A stretch of 9,206 bases of DNA, from NCBI GenBank assembly GCA_003453695.1, contig DMNK01000121.1:15867-25072 (forward strand), read 5' to 3'. Positions 6,492-9,206 of the stretch are shown in pieces. The position numbers were made by a program, and so were the translations under genes. Numbering within the stretch: the stretch's first letter is position 1; every line of letters starts with the position of its first letter. The stretch comes from Acidimicrobiaceae bacterium (GTDB taxonomy: Bacteria > Actinomycetota > Acidimicrobiia > Acidimicrobiales > UBA8190). The notes under the pieces were generated by a model. The model saw only the letters and a list, made by a program, of their open reading frames with translations. It did no database searches and had not been told where the DNA came from.

Positions 6492-7820
6492 ATGTCCTCC
6501 CTCGTCATCACAAGGTGGCGGCGCACGCTCGGGCGGTCGCTCACGGCGTCGCTGCTCGTCGCCTCGGCGGTGTCGCTCCTCGTCCCGGGCCGTGCGCCGG
6601 CGGGGACTCCGGTGCCGGGAGCCGGGGGCTGCCCGCTGTTCCCCGCTGACAACGTCTGGAACGCCGACATCTCGGGTCTTCCGGTCGACTCCCACAGCGC
6701 AGCGTGGATGGCATCGACGGATGCCGCCGGCACCTATCTCCACCCCGACTTCGGCCCCTCGGGCGACCCCAACAACCCCTACGGCATGCCCTACACCGTG
6801 GTGCCTCCGGGGCATCCGTTCGTCTCGGTGTCCTTCCAGTACGCGGACGAGTCCGATCCCGGGCCCTACCCCTTCGGGCCCGACACACCCATCGAGGGAG
6901 GCTCGTCGTCCACCGGCGACCGCCACGCCATCATGGTCGACCCCTCCACCTGCACCCTCTACGAGCTCTACGACGCCACCTACTCCCAGAGCGGCTCGAC
7001 CGCCGGCTCGGGCGCCGTCTGGAACCTCCGTTCCGACGCCCTGCGCCCCGCCGGGTGGACCTCGGCCGACGCCGCCGGGCTGCCGATCCTTCCCGGGCTC
7101 CTGCGCTACGACGAGGTGGCCGCAGGCAGCGTCACCCACGCCATCCGGATGACCGCCGCGTCGACGGACACCAGCTTCATCTGGCCGGCACGCCACGAGG
7201 CGGGTGCGCGAGCTGACCCGTCACTTCCCCCCATGGGCGCGCGCTTCCGTCTCCGGGCCGGCTACGACATCTCGGGCTACTCACCGCAGGCCCAGGTGGT
7301 GCTGCGAGCCATGCAGCACTACGGCCTGATCCTCGCCGACAACGGCAGCAACTGGTATTTCGGGGGAACCGCCGACTCGTCGTGGCCGCTCTCGCTCGTC
7401 GACGAGCTGAAGCGGGTGCCGGCCGGTGCTTTCGAAGCCGTGGACGAGTCTTCCCTCATGGTCTCGCCCGGCTCGGGGCAGGTCCACACGGCCGCTCCGG
7501 CGCCGTCCCCGGCGCCACCGGCCCCGTCCCGGGCCCCGGCCCCGACGACCACCTCCGTCGTCCCTCCCGCCCCGACGACGACCGCAGGGCCGACCACGAC
7601 GGCAGGGCCCACCACGACCACGTCGACTGGGCCAGAGCCCGACCGGCGAGCCCGGAGCGGCGCCCGGGCTTCGGACCGGGTACGAGCCGGAGCCGGCTCG
7701 GGCACCGGATGGCTGGCGCTCGTTGCCGGCGCGGTGGCGCTGGTCTCCCTCTCGAGCGCGGTCGTGGTGACTCGCGCCCGCCGACGACGGGCGGGAGGAT
7801 GCGTTTCCTCAGAGCCATGA
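6492..7820 (+). CDS. Secreted membrane-anchored protein of unknown function with Pro/Thr-rich stalk
   Basis: The product is 442 residues. An N-terminal Sec signal peptide (about 1-37: MSSLVITRWRR, then a core ending LLVPGRAPA) is followed by an exported domain (about 47-325). Its notable motifs are CPLFPADNVWNADIS (47-61), GDRHAIMVDPSTCTLYELYD (142-161), GLLRYDEVAAGSVTHAIRM (202-220), FIWPARHEAG (229-238), PPMGARFRLR (246-255) and YGLILADNGSNWYFGG (277-292). I recognise this as a conserved bacterial hypothetical family but know no function. Cys47 and Cys154 may pair. Residues 335-381 are a Pro/Ala/Thr stalk, 407-426 one membrane helix, then TRARRRR as a cytoplasmic stop-transfer; there is no LPXTG. 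The start was chosen for the signal peptide; a GTG at 6489 is an alternative. The open frame runs on upstream antisense to the LLM gene and mtnK, but that part is not coding. Confidence 0.85.
   Translation: MSSLVITRWRRTLGRSLTASLLVASAVSLLVPGRAPAGTPVPGAGGCPLFPADNVWNADISGLPVDSHSAAWMASTDAAGTYLHPDFGPSGDPNNPYGMPYTVVPPGHPFVSVSFQYADESDPGPYPFGPDTPIEGGSSSTGDRHAIMVDPSTCTLYELYDATYSQSGSTAGSGAVWNLRSDALRPAGWTSADAAGLPILPGLLRYDEVAAGSVTHAIRMTAASTDTSFIWPARHEAGARADPSLPPMGARFRLRAGYDISGYSPQAQVVLRAMQHYGLILADNGSNWYFGGTADSSWPLSLVDELKRVPAGAFEAVDESSLMVSPGSGQVHTAAPAPSPAPPAPSRAPAPTTTSVVPPAPTTTAGPTTTAGPTTTTSTGPEPDRRARSGARASDRVRAGAGSGTGWLALVAGAVALVSLSSAVVVTRARRRRAGGCVSSEP
7497..7634 (+). repeat. Low-complexity Pro/Ala/Thr stalk-coding region
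   Basis: Codons 336-381 of the anchored protein encode APSPAPPAPSRAPAP followed by PTTT-rich units. The hexapeptide AGPTTT occurs in tandem (DNA unit GCAGGGCC.ACCACGAC). This forms an extended, possibly glycosylated spacer holding the exported domain away from the membrane. Repeat number at such sites often varies between strains. Confidence 0.7.
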
Positions 7821-7872
7821 ACGACAACCCAGCCGGCGACGCCGCGAGGACGGTCAACGAGCGCTGTATGGC

Positions 7873-7888
7873 ACCGGTCTTCACCGGT
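7873..7888. terminator. Hairpin ACCGGT-cttc-ACCGGT downstream of the anchored-protein gene
   Basis: Two copies of the self-complementary hexamer ACCGGT are separated by four bases and can fold into a six-base-pair stem with a CTTC tetraloop, 52 bases after the stop at 7820. No T-run follows. It may act as a T-less terminator or transcript-stabilising end. It is equally a direct repeat of CACCGGT. Confidence 0.3.
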
Positions 7889-7930
7889 TCCCTGAGCATC
7901 TGACGCTCCTCAGCACCTTCCCGAGCGGTC

Positions 7931-7948
7931 GGGGTGTCGTCGCACCCC
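7931..7948. terminator. GC-rich stem-loop, possible terminator
   Basis: GGGGTG (7931-7936) and CACCCC (7943-7948) form a six-base-pair stem with the loop TCGTCG, 110 bases past the stop of the anchored-protein gene and ahead of the small gene. There is no T-tail. It is a candidate end for the upstream transcript. Confidence 0.3.
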
Positions 7949-7964
7949 CGGTCGAACGCCGAAT

Positions 7965-7978
7965 GGGACCTTGGTCCC
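7965..7978. promoter_or_regulatory. 14-bp palindrome resembling a DosR/DevR-type box
   Basis: GGGACCTTGGTCCC is a perfect inverted repeat. It matches the core of the mycobacterial DosR (DevR) dormancy box, GGGACTWWAGTCCC, at 12 of 14 positions. It lies 86 bases before the ATG of the 56-residue protein, a plausible place for an activator site. The match to a known box is inference from memory of the consensus. No DosR homologue is in the window. Confidence 0.4.
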
Positions 7979-8027
7979 TACCCGCCGGGCGGCCCTGCAT
8001 GGTTTGGTGGCTCCTGTCGGGGAGGAC

Positions 8028-8046
8028 CGGGCCACCGTTTGGCCCG
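8028..8046. promoter_or_regulatory. Strong inverted repeat just before the small gene
   Basis: CGGGCCA (8028-8034) and TGGCCCG (8040-8046) form a seven-base-pair stem with a five-base loop (CCGTT). It ends two bases before an in-frame ATG at 8049 and 17 bases before the preferred ATG at 8064. It could be an operator or an RNA hairpin limiting ribosome access to the upstream ATG; if translation starts at 8064 the hairpin stays in the leader. Confidence 0.35.
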
Positions 8047-8063
8047 AGATGGGTGGGACCGTC

Positions 8064-8234
8064 ATGGGCGCGACGACGGACACGGGCGGACCGAAGGCAC
8101 TCGACCTCGTGCAGCAGAGCCTCAACAGGCTCGTGCAGAAGCGTCGGACCGAGGGGCTCAAGCCGGTCGAGGAGATCCGCTATCGGAACCTGCGGGCGCT
8201 GCAGGACACGCTGCTCGGTCGAGAAGCCTCCTGA
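8064..8234 (+). CDS. Small protein of unknown function (56 residues)
   Basis: The product begins MGATTDTGGPKALDLVQQSL and ends LRALQDTLLGREAS. It is short, soluble and charged, with no signal peptide or membrane segment. Residues 12-25 and 34-52 look like two amphipathic helices joined by TEGLKPVEE, suggesting a helical hairpin or an oligomerising small protein. Nearly all codons end in G or C, which supports real coding. GGGTGGG, an imperfect Shine-Dalgarno, precedes the ATG at 8064; an in-frame ATG at 8049 would give 61 residues but has no ribosome binding site. Its TGA abuts the stop of the convergent membrane gene. I do not recognise the family and offer no function. Confidence 0.6.
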   Translation: MGATTDTGGPKALDLVQQSLNRLVQKRRTEGLKPVEEIRYRNLRALQDTLLGREAS

Positions 8235-9059
8235 TCAGCGCTCCCCGGTCCGGGGCGTACCCCCGACCAAGGGCGCCTTGGCCTGGGCGCCTGAGTCCGC
8301 GTCCTGGTCGCGGCGCTTCTCCTCCAGCTCGTGGCCGGTCTGGCGAACGACGGCCAAGCGGTGCTGGCGGTCACCGAGCTCTCCGGGCTGGCGGTGGTCC
8401 ACGTCCTCCAACGATTCGTTCCTGCCGTACACGATGAGGACGTCGCCAGGCAGGACTTCGGTCGTCCCGGTGGGTGCGGCCAGGTACTGGCCGTGCTGCC
8501 GGGTGATGCCGAGGACGACGATGCCTTCGTCCCGCAGCCCGAGCTCGCCCAGCTGGCGCCCGGCCAGCCAGTCGTCATCGGTCACGGCCAGCTCCTTCAC
8601 GGAGTAGCCCCCGCTGAGCTGGAGCAGGCCACCGAGGTCGCGCCGTGGCAGCTTCGTGTGGCGATCGATGACGCCGGCGATGACGCCGGTGAGCCACCGG
8701 TCGATCCTGCGATTCAGAGTGACGAACACCAGCAGCGAGATCCCGCCGATCAGCTCGAGGACCCGCCACAGCTCGGCCCCGGTGCCGCCGCCGCGGAAGC
8801 CGATGATGAGCGAGCTGGCGGCGGCCACGAGGCCGGCGTTGCCGATGAGCATCAGCGCCATCACGACACGGCGGCGCAGAGGATGCGAAACCACCGATTC
8901 CGCTTCCCTCGTCGTGAACCCGGTTCCGGTGAGTGCCGAGCGTGCCTGGAACCGCGCTTCTTGCGCGGACAGGCCCGTCGCCACCAGCACCACAGTGGCA
9001 ACCCGCGTAACGACCAGTGAAAGCGTCACCACTGCCAGGAGCGAGGCAATCGCGATCAC
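8235..9059 (-). CDS. Membrane protein with K+-filter-like motif and C-terminal RCK_C (TrkA-C) domain
   Basis: The product is 274 residues from a GTG at 9059. I chose this start because it opens straight into the first membrane helix (2-28, MIAIASLLAVVTLSLVV) with AGGGG about 11 bases upstream; the ATG at 9185 would add 42 Pro/Gly/Arg-rich residues that do not look genuine. A conserved stretch FQARSALTGTGFTT (37-50) recalls the selectivity-filter loops of Trk/Ktr K+ transporters. Helices follow at about 66-87 and 102-116. A loop (117-148) joins an RCK_C domain (about 150-222: GYSVKELAV, LAGRQLGELGLRDEGIVVLGI, TEVLPGDVLIVYG), which in the family binds ligands such as nucleotides and gates ion transport. 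The last 50 residues are charged and probably disordered. A role in cation transport or its control is likely, but it is too small for a complete Trk channel. Confidence 0.82.
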   Translation of the reverse strand: MIAIASLLAVVTLSLVVTRVATVVLVATGLSAQEARFQARSALTGTGFTTREAESVVSHPLRRRVVMALMLIGNAGLVAAASSLIIGFRGGGTGAELWRVLELIGGISLLVFVTLNRRIDRWLTGVIAGVIDRHTKLPRRDLGGLLQLSGGYSVKELAVTDDDWLAGRQLGELGLRDEGIVVLGITRQHGQYLAAPTGTTEVLPGDVLIVYGRNESLEDVDHRQPGELGDRQHRLAVVRQTGHELEEKRRDQDADSGAQAKAPLVGGTPRTGER

Positions 9060-9164
9060 GAGGCTGTATTCCCCTGTGTGCCGACTTTCTACCCCTCGCC
9101 TCGGGCCGGCCCAGGAACCCGGGCCCCTTGCGCCATGGCCGGGAACCTTCGAGGGAGGCCTCCG

Positions 9165-9206
9165 ATGGCACGAGAGGGCTCGCATGCATCTCGGACGCTG
9201 AGGCAG
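9165..9206 (+). CDS. Possible start of a divergent gene, cut by the right edge
   Basis: An ATG at 9165 is preceded at six bases by GGGAGG, the best Shine-Dalgarno in this part of the window. The frame (MAREGSHASRTLRQ) is open for the 14 codons to the edge. It would diverge from the membrane gene across a 105-bp gap. The Shine-Dalgarno is part of the palindrome GGAGGCCTCC (9154-9163), so chance or an operator is also possible. Fourteen residues are too few to identify a product. Confidence 0.35.
   Translation, partial: MAREGSHASRTLRQ

Noticed and set aside
6396..7196. Minus-strand open frame opposite the anchored-protein gene
   Set aside because: Gly/Arg/Val-rich shadow with no motif; the plus strand has a signal peptide and conserved domain.
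7800..7820. Sortase (LPXTG) anchoring of the stalked protein
   Set aside because: There is a C-terminal helix and an Arg-rich tail but no LPXTG-like motif before it, so simple membrane anchoring is the better reading.
9060..9185. 42-residue N-terminal extension of the RCK_C membrane protein
   Set aside because: Pro/Gly/Arg-rich and unlike a membrane protein N-terminus; the GTG at 9059 has a ribosome binding site and leads into the first helix.

Overview
The window is uniformly GC-rich, with G or C at nearly every third codon position. It looks like ordinary chromosome of a high-GC Gram-positive bacterium (Actinomycetota). A lineage such as Acidimicrobiia is possible but cannot be shown here. 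Pointers are the LLM-class (F420/flavin type) oxidoreductase, secreted proteins with Pro/Thr-rich stalks, TANNNT-type -10 elements placed for leaderless starts, and heavy use of GTG/ATG starts with weak Shine-Dalgarno sequences. I see no transposase, integrase, phage gene, tRNA, rRNA or CRISPR array.

Layout. (1) 1-934, minus: the N-terminal 311 residues of a secreted CocE/NonD (S15-type) alpha/beta-hydrolase, cut by the left edge. (2) 1074-2981, minus: a secreted protein made of 14 tandem ~41-residue blades of the streptogramin-lyase (Vgb-like) propeller type, without the catalytic residues I would expect of a true lyase. (3) 3237-6386, minus: a compact set in transcription order LLM oxidoreductase, mtnK, mtnA. 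mtnK and mtnA overlap by ATGA. Their products phosphorylate and then isomerise methylthioribose, the central steps of methionine salvage from methylthioadenosine. (4) 6492-7820, plus, divergent from the LLM gene: a secreted, C-terminally membrane-anchored protein of unknown function with a Pro/Thr-rich stalk. (5) 7821-8063: a non-coding stretch with several inverted repeats, including a 14-bp palindrome resembling DosR/DevR-type boxes. It leads into a 56-residue protein of unknown function (8064-8234). (6) 8235-9059, minus: a membrane protein with three predicted helices, a K+-transporter-like GTGFTT motif and a C-terminal RCK_C (TrkA-C) domain. Its stop codon abuts that of the small gene. (7) 9165-9206: a possible divergent gene start with a good ribosome binding site, cut by the right edge.

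How the parts work together: only the mtnK-mtnA pair has a well-defined joint role. The LLM enzyme upstream is probably in the same transcript and is the most interesting association, because other LLM-family enzymes act on organosulfur compounds. The hydrolase and propeller genes are adjacent, co-oriented and both exported, which suggests extracytoplasmic work but not a known pathway. I do not see convincing evidence of a wholly new system. The best leads are the LLM-mtnK-mtnA unit, the double-heptad propeller, and the palindrome-rich leader of the small gene.
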